DNA of 64,000 bases from Bacteroidales bacterium Phil12 (GTDB taxonomy: Bacteria > Bacteroidota > Bacteroidia > Bacteroidales > P3): the NCBI GenBank assembly GCA_002633275.1, contig NWBO01000053.1, positions 331,099 through 395,098 on the forward strand. The letters run 5' to 3'. Below are positions 56,022 through 64,000 of the stretch, one piece after another. The notes under the pieces are model-generated. The model ran no database searches and was not told the origin of the DNA. It saw nothing but the letters and a program-made list of their open reading frames with translations. The stretch's first letter is position 1; every line of letters begins with the position of its first letter. Made by a program: the position numbers and the translations under genes.

Positions 56022-58649
56022 TTAATTATCAAAAATTATCTCGCCGGTTTCTTTACTATAAACAAAAGGTCCGAAATCCTTTAAGCCATTTTTGTTTAAT
56101 ATCATCGTATGTTCCATTCCCGACTTGACGATGACTTCAAATTTTTCTGCGGAATACTGACCAATAGAGGCTTTTTGAAATACCAAAACAGCATTGTCCA
56201 ATATCTCACCCTTGGAATTGAAGGCACGGTCGCGATCTGGGAAGTTATCCTTTGTGATTCGTCCAGTCTTCAAGAATTTCATCGCTTGATCCCAATCCAA
56301 AACCGCAGCATCTCTATAACTCTCGTCGTATATTGCCGGAACGGCAGCCCCGTTCAAAATGATATATAACTGAGCCTTGTCGCCGTCTATCATCGTAATT
56401 GGAATATGATTGGTCGTATAAACAATAGGCACATCCACTTCCGCCTGCGGTTTATTGCCGCTGACAATATCCACTATGGTAGAATTTAATGCAGCATCCG
56501 CCAAAGAGTCTTTTACACTCTGAGGAATGAAATCCGTTCTCAAAATCCTAAACTCCGTTCTTCTATTCAACTGATGAGCCGCCTCACGCTCGCCCTTCGT
56601 CTTTAAGGAATTGATATATTCGTCCGTCAAAGTGATACCCTTAGGGAATTTATATACTTTCTTTCCCATTGTAACTGTTGCTTCACGCTTCAATGTTCTC
56701 GGAACTCTGTCTCCGTAGCCTTTGGCAACCAAACGCTCAGGTTCTATGCCACGTGCAACTAAAAACTCTACAACGCTCTCGGCTCTTCGTTGCGAAAGAG
56801 TGTCGTTAGTCAAGGCAGGATATGGTCGGGAGTCCGTATGAGAACCTAACTCTATAACATAGGTAGGATTATTAACCAAAACGACAAGCAAGTCCGATAG
56901 CGAATCTTGGTATTGGTCTAAAAGTTCCCAACGAGAAAGTTCGTAACGGATTTCCGGCAAGACAATAGGCTCTTTGGTAACTGGAACCAAACGGAAGTTA
57001 TGGACAAAATCCTTGGAAGTTGTCAAACCAACTGTGGTTTCTTTGCCTTCGGCATTCATATAATCGACCTGTGAAACTTTCAATGTGTAATTGACATTAT
57101 AACGTATCTGTTCTTTTGAAAACTCGTACTTGCCCTCGGCATTGGTGCGGGTCTCTATTTGAGTGTTGTCGTCTCCCAAAAGTTTAACCTTAGCACCGGC
57201 AATTGATTGCATACTTTTGTCATCTCTAACCTCACCGCTTAGAGTATAAACCAAAGGAGCACGATAAAACGAATAAATATCATAGCCTCCTACTCCACCT
57301 TCTCGATTGGAAGAAAAATATCCGCTTTCTTCGCTTGCAAGGTTCTCTTCGCTGTTACAGTTAAAAATCATTCCTATTTCGTCATAAGGAGTATTGATAG
57401 GATAACCCAAATTAACGGGCGTTGTCCATTCTCCGTCTTGCAAGTCGGAATAGAAAATATCATAACCGCCTATGCCTTTCAATCCGTCGGAAGAATAATA
57501 CAAACGATTGTCGCCACGAAGCGTAGGAAACTCTTCCTTACCCTCTGTGTTAATCGTTCTGCCAAGATTGGTAACATTACCGAACTCTTCATTGACGCTA
57601 CTGCGCGTTGCTTTCCAAAGGTCGTAATCTCCGTACCCGCCCGGACGGTTGGATGAAAAATAAAGAGTTAATCCGTCTTGCGTTACAGCAGGGTGAAAAT
57701 AGTTATAAGCCGTATCGCCTAAGTTAATCATAACAAAACTTTCGGTTGGCTCGGCATCTTTGGAATTGGATTTATTCTTGTTGTTCTTCTTAGAATTTTT
57801 GTTATTGGTTTTTGTGTTAGTTTTCTTACCTTTCTCCTTTGCAGGCTCAACAGGTGAGGAATAAATAGCACAGTTTATCGTAAGGTTTTTACGAACATTA
57901 CAACGGGAGAAGTAATAAGTGGTTGTTTTACCGTTAGTAATCTTAACCAACTCTCCTTCGTTGGCCTCAGTATTAACGCCTGAAACATTCAAGATATTAG
58001 CTTCGCCAAACACTCCGCTCTTTAACTTACTTGCAGAATAGATGTTCGAAAAATATTCACCCGTCCATGCGTCTTTGTCTTTGCTCTCCTCATTCTGACG
58101 AGAAGATGAGAAAGTAATTGCCGAACATTGCTCGTCCCAAGTAGGCTTCCAATCATTCCATTCGGTGTTTAGGTTTTTCTCGTTGCGAATGTCGTATTTG
58201 TTAGGGTTGGCAATGCTCTTCTTGGCAAAGGCTATGCTTTCCAATCGGCTCTGTGCCAAAGGGTCGTTAGGCACAAGTTTCAAATATTCTTTGTAATTGT
58301 ATTCGGCAGCGTCCCAATCCGAAAGATAACGTTGGAAGTCCGCCATATAAAGATAAAGTTTGGGTTGAACCTGATAATACTTGGCTTTGACAAGTCGTTG
58401 ATACGTCTTTATCGCACGCTCCTTGTCATCCAAAAGTCTATAACACTCGGATTTTTGCCAAAGGATACGATTTTTTTCCTGACGATTATTCTTGACTTTT
58501 GAGTAAGCCTTGTCGTACAACTCAACAGCCGTAATGTATTGTCCCGAATTAAAAGCCTCGTCAGCTTTCTTGGTTAAAGAATTAGACTGGGCAAAAACAT
58601 TAAAACTTACTGCAACAAGCAGAATAAAGATAACTCTTTTGATATTCAT
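56022..58649 (-). CDS. PorE-like OmpA-family envelope protein
   Basis: The ATG at 58649 gives MNIKRVIFILLVAVSFNVFA and a signal peptide; a GTG at 58676 would only add nine residues. The domain order is TPR (residues about 20-155), a PD40/WD-like propeller (about 170-460, repeats such as DGLTLYFSSNRPGGYGDYDL), a carboxypeptidase-regulatory-like domain (from about 463) and OmpA-like peptidoglycan binding (IELGSHTDSRPYPALTNDTL near 600 to HQLNRRTEFRILR near 696). This is the layout of the T9SS component PorE. A further 135 residues follow. They read like a retropepsin-type fold with DES in place of the catalytic DTG (PAIYDESYRDAAVLDWDQAM). A non-T9SS OmpA-family paralogue remains possible. Confidence 0.82.
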   Translation of the reverse strand: MNIKRVIFILLVAVSFNVFAQSNSLTKKADEAFNSGQYITAVELYDKAYSKVKNNRQEKNRILWQKSECYRLLDDKERAIKTYQRLVKAKYYQVQPKLYLYMADFQRYLSDWDAAEYNYKEYLKLVPNDPLAQSRLESIAFAKKSIANPNKYDIRNEKNLNTEWNDWKPTWDEQCSAITFSSSRQNEESKDKDAWTGEYFSNIYSASKLKSGVFGEANILNVSGVNTEANEGELVKITNGKTTTYYFSRCNVRKNLTINCAIYSSPVEPAKEKGKKTNTKTNNKNSKKNNKNKSNSKDAEPTESFVMINLGDTAYNYFHPAVTQDGLTLYFSSNRPGGYGDYDLWKATRSSVNEEFGNVTNLGRTINTEGKEEFPTLRGDNRLYYSSDGLKGIGGYDIFYSDLQDGEWTTPVNLGYPINTPYDEIGMIFNCNSEENLASEESGYFSSNREGGVGGYDIYSFYRAPLVYTLSGEVRDDKSMQSIAGAKVKLLGDDNTQIETRTNAEGKYEFSKEQIRYNVNYTLKVSQVDYMNAEGKETTVGLTTSKDFVHNFRLVPVTKEPIVLPEIRYELSRWELLDQYQDSLSDLLVVLVNNPTYVIELGSHTDSRPYPALTNDTLSQRRAESVVEFLVARGIEPERLVAKGYGDRVPRTLKREATVTMGKKVYKFPKGITLTDEYINSLKTKGEREAAHQLNRRTEFRILRTDFIPQSVKDSLADAALNSTIVDIVSGNKPQAEVDVPIVYTTNHIPITMIDGDKAQLYIILNGAAVPAIYDESYRDAAVLDWDQAMKFLKTGRITKDNFPDRDRAFNSKGEILDNAVLVFQKASIGQYSAEKFEVIVKSGMEHTMILNKNGLKDFGPFVYSKETGEIIFDN

Positions 58650-58772
58650 AGTTTGTTTTGTTATTTCTAAATTCACGCTATCGGCAACATCATTCTCTCA
58701 AATCATTTCTCCATTTTGCGAAACTACCACGGTATATGCCGACAACATTGATATATACTATATAGTCGGTTG

Positions 58773-58780
58773 CAAAGTTA
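58773..58780 (-). promoter_or_regulatory. -7 promoter element of the PorE-like gene
   Basis: The minus strand reads TAACTTTG about 125 bp before the ATG at 58649. No convincing -33 TTTG is seen. Confidence 0.45.
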
Positions 58781-58921
58781 CAAATATTTTTCATATTAGT
58801 ATAGTTTTTACTGATTTTTCTTGTAAAATAGCGATAGTTTCAAGCGATTGACAAATTTTTGTTTGTCTTTTCACAAAAGCAATGTTGCAAACTATTTTTC
58901 TTTTATGGGCTATCGCAAAAA

Positions 58922-59018
58922 TAATGTGAGAGATTACAAAAATAGTGTTAAACATCATTCAAATAGTGTGAGACAATATTTGAATGATGTTTAACATTAA
59001 TTTTTCGGTTAGTGAAGT
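58922..59018. repeat. 21-bp-period repeat array with alternating unit types
   Basis: Cores at 58927 (TGAGAGA), 58948 (TTAAACA), 58969 (TGAGACA), 58990 (TTTAACA) and 59011 (AGTGAAG) are exactly 21 bp apart. TGTGAGA and TGTTAAACA types alternate. The array lies between divergent genes. Confidence 0.88.
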
Positions 59019-59111
59019 TATTTTTCAATTTATAACAGTCAAAAATTATCTCTCAAACTACAAAAACAATTTAACGGTACTTTTCACAAAATATAATTCC
59101 CATTATTTTGT

Positions 59112-59119
59112 TATTTTTG
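59112..59119 (+). promoter_or_regulatory. -7 promoter element of the CoA-dehydratase activase gene
   Basis: TATTTTTG fits TAnnTTTG and lies about 60 bp before the ATG at 59180. The -33 region has only a T-run. Confidence 0.5.
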
Positions 59120-59179
59120 CAAAATGATTTTACAACACGCAAGCATATTGTAAAATTAAAAAAGACTAATTTGAAATAA

Positions 59180-62100
59180 ATGAAAAATAAAATCTTCAAA
59201 GCAGGGTTGGACGTCGGAAGTACTACCGCTAAAATGGTTGTTGCCGATGATACCGGCAATATAGTTTATTCCACATATCGCAGACATAACGCCGATATAA
59301 AAGGTACTGTAAAAAATATTTTTTCACAGATACGCCAAAAGTTGGGTAATATCTCTACTGCCATAACACTGTCGGGGTCTGCCGCAATGGGATTGGCTGA
59401 AAGGTGCGCATTGCCTTTTATTCAAGAAGTGGTCGCATTGAATAATTTTGCAAAGAACATTAAAAACAATCTTCATACTATCATCGACATAGGTGGCGAA
59501 GATGCTAAGATAATATTCTTGGAAAAAGACGCTTTACCCGATATGCGAATGAATGGTAACTGTGCAGGAGGGACAGGTGCATTTATCGACCAGATGAGCG
59601 TAATACTTGATATGTCTATACAAGATATGGACGCCGCTGCACAAAAAAGTACCCGCTTGTACCCCATCGCTTCACGTTGCGGTGTGTTCTCAAAGACAGA
59701 TGTGCAAAACCTTGTTGCCAAAAACGTACCCGTTGAAGATATTTGTGCAAGTATATTTCACGCAATAGCCGTTCAAGTTGTAAGTGCATTATCAAGGGGT
59801 AGAGAAATAAAAGAGAAAATTCTTTTGGCAGGAGGCCCTTTGACTTTTATAGCATCGTTGCGTAACGCATTCCTTGATTATTTAAATATAACCAAAGACG
59901 CATTAATCGAACTCGAAGATAATAATCTTCTTGTCGCAAGAGGCTGTCTTTATAATAAGGATGCACAAGTTTTGTCCTTAGAAGAAATTGAACAAAAGAT
60001 AATCTCAGACGACAATATTCCGATTGCAAGCGATGAAAACTCTCTTAAAAAACTTTTTGACACGCAACAAGAATACGAATCGTGGAAACAAGACAAAGAG
60101 ACGTTAGGTAACAACGATAAATCCATAACAAACTATAACGGAAAAGCGTATTTGGGTATCGATTCTGGTAGTACGACAACCAAAATCGTTTTGTGTGATG
60201 AGCAAGAGCATATATTGTTTAAGTATTACGCCAAAAACAATGGAAATCCCATTAATGCCGTTATTAAAGGATTGAAAGAGTTAAAAGAAACTATTGACAA
60301 GGAACATGCCTCGCCTATTATATGTGGCGGTTGCTCCACAGGATATGGCGAAGACTTAATCAAAGCGGCTTTTTCGTTTTCTACTTCTATCGTTGAGACT
60401 ATCGCACATTATATGGCGGCTAAAAAGATATTGCCTACCGTTGATTTCATTCTTGATATCGGTGGTCAGGATATGAAAGCGATGTACATAGAAGACGGCG
60501 TGTTGAACAGGATTGAGTTGAATGAGGCTTGTTCTTCGGGCTGCGGTACTTTCATTGATACTTTCGCAATAAGTTTAGGCTACAAGATAGAAGACTTCGC
60601 TCACATGGCATTGTTTGCCGACAATCCTTGTGATTTGGGAACTCGTTGCACTGTCTTTATGAATTCTAAGGTAAAGCAGTTTCTTAGGGAGGGACGTTCC
60701 GTTGCCGATATTTCATCGGGATTGTCTTATTCCGTTGTTAGGAATTGTCTTTATAAGGTCTTGAAATTGGAGGGCAAGTCTTTGGGAGAACATATCGTTG
60801 TTCAAGGTGGTACGATGAAAAACGACAGTGTTGTTCGTGCTTTGGAGATTATGCTTGACAGAAAAGTATATCGTTCCACCTCGCCAGAACTTATGGGAGC
60901 GTATGGTTGTGCTTTGCATGCCAAACAATATTGTGCTAACAAGGAACTAACGCCATTGGTCTTAGATAATTTGATAAACGCCGACAACTACACAACAAAA
61001 AACACTATTTGTAAAGGTTGTCAAAACAATTGTATGGTTACTACTTACAAGTTTTCAAACAACAACATCTTTTATTCGGGTAATCGTTGCGAAAAAATAT
61101 TTAATTCTTCGGCAAAAGCGACAATCAAGGGCGACAATATTTATAGTTACAAGTACAAACGCTTATTCGGTTCAACCAAAGAATTTGAAAAAGATAAATA
61201 CCCGACAACTGCAACCTTCACTCGTAAGATTGGCATTCCGCGTGCGTTGAATATGTTCGAAGACTATCCTTTTTGGAAGACACTGTTTGAGAATTTACGG
61301 ATAGAGCCTGTTCTTTCGGACATATCAGAATTTCATTCTTACGAAAAGAGTCTAAATCAAGTGATGAGCGAAAATATTTGTTTCCCTGCAAAACTTACCC
61401 ACTCGCATATTGACAACCTTATAAACAAAGGCATAAAACATATATTCTTTCCTTATATCGTTTATGAAAAGGAGTCGCAAGGCAAGGAAAACAATACATA
61501 TAATTGTCCTATCGTTTCTTCATACAACGTTGTCATAAAGCATTTGAAAGAAAATAACAAAGATATTGTCATCGACAACCCTGTATTTACTTTCAAAGAC
61601 GAAGCACTTTTGAAGAAAAACTGCAAAGAATATTTTACAAAAACGTTCGGTGTGTCGGCTTCCGACTTTGACAAAGCTTTTCAAAAAGCATTAACGGCTC
61701 GCCAAAAGTTTGAAGAGGATATGTACCAAAAGAATTTGGAGTTTTACAACAAAGCCAAACAAGACCACCGCATAATCATTCTTCTTGCAGGACGACCTTA
61801 CCATACTGACGACCTTATTCAACAATCCATATCTACTATTGCCTCTCATTTGGGTGCGACCATTATTAATGAAGATATCGCTCGCAACGAAAACTTCCTT
61901 AAAGAGGGTAATTCTTTTATTGTTTCGCAATGGTCTTACATTAATAGGATAGAAAACGCTGCCTTTTTCGTTGCCAAACAAGATAATGGCGTTCATTACG
62001 CACAAATGACTTCTTTCGGTTGTGGTCCCGATGCGTTTTTATTGGATGATGTTCAAGATATTCTTAAACGCCACCACAAGTCCGCAACATTTCTTAAAAT

Positions 62101-63445
62101 GGACGATATTCAGAATGCGGGCAGTTTGAAACTTAGGATTCGTTCCTTGATTGAAAGTATTAAAATCAATGATAATCCGACTAAAAAACCAAATATTCCT
62201 TTCATTGATACAAAAGATTTCTCTAAAACGGAAAAGCACAAAAAAATCCTTGCCCCATTTTTCACGGATTACATCTCCCCTTTCCTACCCGAATTGTTCA
62301 AAATAAACGGATACGATTTGGAAGTTTTGCCGAAGAGTGATAAAATCTCAGCCGAAGAAGGTTTGAAATATGCCAACAATGAAGTTTGCTATCCCGCAAC
62401 GCTTATTGTCGGCGATGTAATCAAAGCATTGAAAAGTGACAAATATGATTTGAATAATGTCGCTTTCGGAATCACTCAAACGGGTGGTCAATGCCGTGCA
62501 ACCAACTATTACGCCATAATACGCAAAGCATTGGTCGATGCAGGTTTTAAGGACGTTCCTGTTCTGTCGGTATCTTTCGGAGCCAACACGGCTAAAAAGC
62601 AAGACGGTTTCAAACTTAATTGGAAAAAGACATTGCCCTTGACACTTTCCGTTATATTGTTCGGAGATTCCTTATCGCGTCTTTATTGTTCAACAATAGT
62701 TCGCTGCAAAAAAGAAGATGTTCAAAAAATCAAAAACCTTCATGACGAATATATCGCAAAGGTTAAAAATCTTATCTTGGAAGAAAACGCCAAAAGCATA
62801 GATGATTTGTTAAAATCGGCTGTTGAGGATTTCAATTCTTATTTACCTGACGAAACAATATATCGTCCAAAGGTGGGAATCGTTGGTGAGATTTATTTGA
62901 AGTATCACTCTTTTGCCAATCACGATGTACAAAACTGGTTGATAGAGCAAGGTGTGGAAGTTATTCCTCCGTCTCTTATGACTTTCTTTGTTCAGACTTT
63001 TGTCAATGGCAAGGTTAATCGAAACAACAATATTGAAAAAGCGTCAATTCCGCCATTTGTTATGACGTTTTTGTATAAATTGGTCAAAAAGCGTATTGAC
63101 AAGTGCAATTCCGTTATGGCGAATTTCAAATACTACCACCCATTGGATAATGTCTTTGAACTTGCCGACAAGGTCAATGGCATTCTGCCTTTATACACGC
63201 AGTTCGGCGAAGGTTGGTTGCTACCTGCCGAGATTGTAAATATGGTTGAAAATGGAATTAATACGGTTGTTTCTTTGCAGCCGTTCGGTTGCATTGCCAA
63301 TCATATAATAAGCAAAGGCGTTGAGAATAAAATAAAGAAAATGTATCCAAAATTGAATTATTTGGCTTTGGATTTCGACAACAGCGTAACGCCTGTCAAT
63401 ATCAAAAACCGACTGCTTCTTATGTTGGAATCGATAGAACAATAA
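59180..63445 (+). CDS. 2-hydroxyacyl-CoA dehydratase activase, giant fused form
   Basis: The protein has two ASKHA ATPase domains of the HgdC/BadF type. The first begins with GLDVGSTTAKMVVADD (residue about 9) and contains NCAGGTGAFIDQM. The second begins with GIDSGSTTTKIVLCDE (about 327) and contains CSSGCGTFIDTFA. Conserved cysteines in these segments should hold a 4Fe-4S cluster between subunits. The C-terminal 750 residues match the DUF2229/dehydratase-subunit-like region (for example IGIPRALNMFEDYPFWKTLF). At 1421 residues it fits the long fused activases of anaerobes. It activates radical dehydratases by ATP-driven electron injection; the target dehydratase is not in this window. Confidence 0.92.
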   Translation: MKNKIFKAGLDVGSTTAKMVVADDTGNIVYSTYRRHNADIKGTVKNIFSQIRQKLGNISTAITLSGSAAMGLAERCALPFIQEVVALNNFAKNIKNNLHTIIDIGGEDAKIIFLEKDALPDMRMNGNCAGGTGAFIDQMSVILDMSIQDMDAAAQKSTRLYPIASRCGVFSKTDVQNLVAKNVPVEDICASIFHAIAVQVVSALSRGREIKEKILLAGGPLTFIASLRNAFLDYLNITKDALIELEDNNLLVARGCLYNKDAQVLSLEEIEQKIISDDNIPIASDENSLKKLFDTQQEYESWKQDKETLGNNDKSITNYNGKAYLGIDSGSTTTKIVLCDEQEHILFKYYAKNNGNPINAVIKGLKELKETIDKEHASPIICGGCSTGYGEDLIKAAFSFSTSIVETIAHYMAAKKILPTVDFILDIGGQDMKAMYIEDGVLNRIELNEACSSGCGTFIDTFAISLGYKIEDFAHMALFADNPCDLGTRCTVFMNSKVKQFLREGRSVADISSGLSYSVVRNCLYKVLKLEGKSLGEHIVVQGGTMKNDSVVRALEIMLDRKVYRSTSPELMGAYGCALHAKQYCANKELTPLVLDNLINADNYTTKNTICKGCQNNCMVTTYKFSNNNIFYSGNRCEKIFNSSAKATIKGDNIYSYKYKRLFGSTKEFEKDKYPTTATFTRKIGIPRALNMFEDYPFWKTLFENLRIEPVLSDISEFHSYEKSLNQVMSENICFPAKLTHSHIDNLINKGIKHIFFPYIVYEKESQGKENNTYNCPIVSSYNVVIKHLKENNKDIVIDNPVFTFKDEALLKKNCKEYFTKTFGVSASDFDKAFQKALTARQKFEEDMYQKNLEFYNKAKQDHRIIILLAGRPYHTDDLIQQSISTIASHLGATIINEDIARNENFLKEGNSFIVSQWSYINRIENAAFFVAKQDNGVHYAQMTSFGCGPDAFLLDDVQDILKRHHKSATFLKMDDIQNAGSLKLRIRSLIESIKINDNPTKKPNIPFIDTKDFSKTEKHKKILAPFFTDYISPFLPELFKINGYDLEVLPKSDKISAEEGLKYANNEVCYPATLIVGDVIKALKSDKYDLNNVAFGITQTGGQCRATNYYAIIRKALVDAGFKDVPVLSVSFGANTAKKQDGFKLNWKKTLPLTLSVILFGDSLSRLYCSTIVRCKKEDVQKIKNLHDEYIAKVKNLILEENAKSIDDLLKSAVEDFNSYLPDETIYRPKVGIVGEIYLKYHSFANHDVQNWLIEQGVEVIPPSLMTFFVQTFVNGKVNRNNNIEKASIPPFVMTFLYKLVKKRIDKCNSVMANFKYYHPLDNVFELADKVNGILPLYTQFGEGWLLPAEIVNMVENGINTVVSLQPFGCIANHIISKGVENKIKKMYPKLNYLALDFDNSVTPVNIKNRLLLMLESIEQ

Positions 63446-63468
63446 CATCGACATACAATTATTTTTAT

Positions 63469-63486
63469 ATTGTGGCACGCCACAAT
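63469..63486 (+). repeat. Short palindrome after the activase gene
   Basis: ATTGTGGC and GCCACAAT flank a 2-bp centre. It lies 23 bp after the stop codon, in front of the terminator. Confidence 0.45.
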
Positions 63487-63493
63487 TCAATAG

Positions 63494-63535
63494 ATATTCA
63501 GATAAATTCTCATAAGTTTATCTGAATATTTTTTA
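63494..63535 (+). terminator. Terminator of the activase gene
   Basis: ATATTCAGATAAA (63494-63506) and TTTATCTGAATAT (63517-63529) form a perfect 13-bp stem with a 10-nt loop, followed by TTTTTTA. Confidence 0.92.
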
Positions 63536-63630
63536 TGTGTAATCACGAAATTAATGTTTAACATTAGAAAATTAATATTAAACATCGTCAAATTAGTGTT
63601 AAACATTAAAAAACTAATATCACGCAAAAA
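63535..63630. repeat. 21-bp-period repeat array, intergenic
   Basis: Cores begin at 63536 (TGTGTAA), 63557 (TTTAACA), 63578 (TTAAACA), 63599 (TTAAACA) and 63620 (TCACGCA), exactly 21 bp apart. The array starts right after the activase terminator. Confidence 0.9.
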
Positions 63631-63784
63631 TATTTTCTTTATAATAAGGGTTGTTAATAAATCGACAATCATTGTTAAAGTTTAGCATAAATCTTCTTTG
63701 TTTTCAAATCTCATATTTTTTTGTACTCACATCGCTTCAATATTTACATATTCCAAATGCTTCGCCTTACGGCGATTTCTCGGA

Positions 63785-63802
63785 GGACCGCCGCAGCGGT
63801 CC
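63785..63802. repeat. GC-rich hairpin
   Basis: GGACCGC (63785-63791) and GCGGTCC (63796-63802) form a perfect 7-bp stem with a 4-nt loop. The GC content stands out from the flanking AT-rich DNA and lies just before a truncated gene. It could be a terminator-like remnant or a junction of foreign DNA. Confidence 0.5.
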
Positions 63803-63829
63803 TCAAAACATCTCTGACAAATGTTTTAG

Positions 63830-64000
63830 TTCTATGGAGTACTACCCCGAATAATGTTTTCTGCTCGCAGATTAAATGACGGTATGGGCGCCTACGTCGC
63901 CAACCAACTAATCAAAACTATGAACCTTAAAGGGCTTGTTGTTAAAAACGCTAATTTCCTTATCCTCGGCTTCACCTTTAAGGAGAATTGCCCCGACATC
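63830..64000 (+). pseudogene. 5'-truncated nucleotide-sugar dehydrogenase, continues past window
   Basis: From about 63854 the plus strand encodes [20 protein letters not shown], then [20 protein letters not shown], the central and C-terminal signature of UDP-N-acetylglucosamine/galactosamine dehydrogenases (TviB/WecC-like). The N-terminal Rossmann domain and catalytic region (about 280 residues) are missing. An in-frame TAG lies at 63827-63829, so the open frame cannot extend left. It is therefore a gene fragment, perhaps left by recombination in a polysaccharide locus. The C-terminus lies beyond the right edge. Confidence 0.8.

Overview
This 64 kb AT-rich window comes from an anaerobic Bacteroidota, most likely a member of the Bacteroidales. 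The evidence is a type IX secretion (T9SS) C-terminal sorting domain on a giant secreted protein, a PorE-like envelope protein, many Bacteroidota-only families (GSCFA, DUF4249-like, DUF4292, DUF4296, a SusC-like/OMP barrel receptor), promoters of the Bacteroidota type (TTTG, 19-20 bp, TAnnTTTG) in front of many genes and both tRNAs, and anaerobic metabolism (PyrK-dependent PyrD, a 2-hydroxyacyl-CoA dehydratase activase). No close reference could be consulted, so the species is unknown.

Layout. 1-3.9 kb is a decayed accessory region beside tRNA-Phe: an N6-adenine methyltransferase with an overlapping restriction-endonuclease-like gene, a truncated zinc-ribbon (DUF6371-like) protein, a small HTH protein, strong inverted repeats and a RhuM pseudogene. 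4.1-17.4 kb is a long plus-strand run: ileS, ansA, a heptose kinase, a sugar nucleotidyltransferase, a TPR lipoprotein, an exonuclease, GSCFA, cutC, an unknown lipoprotein and a polyprenyl-phosphate sugar transferase. 17.6-25.5 kb is one gene for a 2622-residue modular T9SS-exported protein. 25.6-36 kb holds polA, a TonB-like protein, a TPR protein, an unknown two-gene cassette, ychF, tig and a DUF4249-like lipoprotein. 36-39 kb holds pyrK-pyrD, ogt and DUF4292, followed by tRNA-Cys and a secreted GH2 beta-galactosidase. 43.3-45.8 kb is a second restriction-modification pair framed by 49-bp direct repeats. 45.8-49.8 kb holds comM, DUF4296, a nucleoside phosphorylase and a polyprenyl synthase. 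50.4-55.8 kb holds an outer-membrane receptor, a GntR/ABC operon with a tiny membrane peptide, and a lipoprotein with a structured leader. 56-63.4 kb holds the PorE-like protein and a giant CoA-dehydratase activase. The window ends in a 5'-truncated nucleotide-sugar dehydrogenase.

The most striking signal is not a gene. A family of short degenerate units, typically around RTGTTAAACATNANTAAAWTA, recurs with an exact 21-bp period at eleven separate places. Nine are intergenic (about 28.9, 39.2, 43.3, 45.8, 47.5, 50.0, 53.0, 58.9 and 63.6 kb). Two lie inside genes, where 21 bp becomes a 7-residue peptide repeat: the C-terminus of the zinc-ribbon protein and the middle of polA. In polA the heptads sit where most of the 3'-5' proofreading exonuclease domain is missing. 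One pair of copies carries the direct repeats that frame the second restriction-modification system. I do not recognise this family from the literature.

How the genes fit together: the sugar-nucleotide, heptose and polyprenyl-phosphate transferase genes serve surface polysaccharide or LPS synthesis, which in T9SS organisms also provides the anchor for exported CTD proteins. The giant CTD protein and the PorE-like protein belong to the same export theme.
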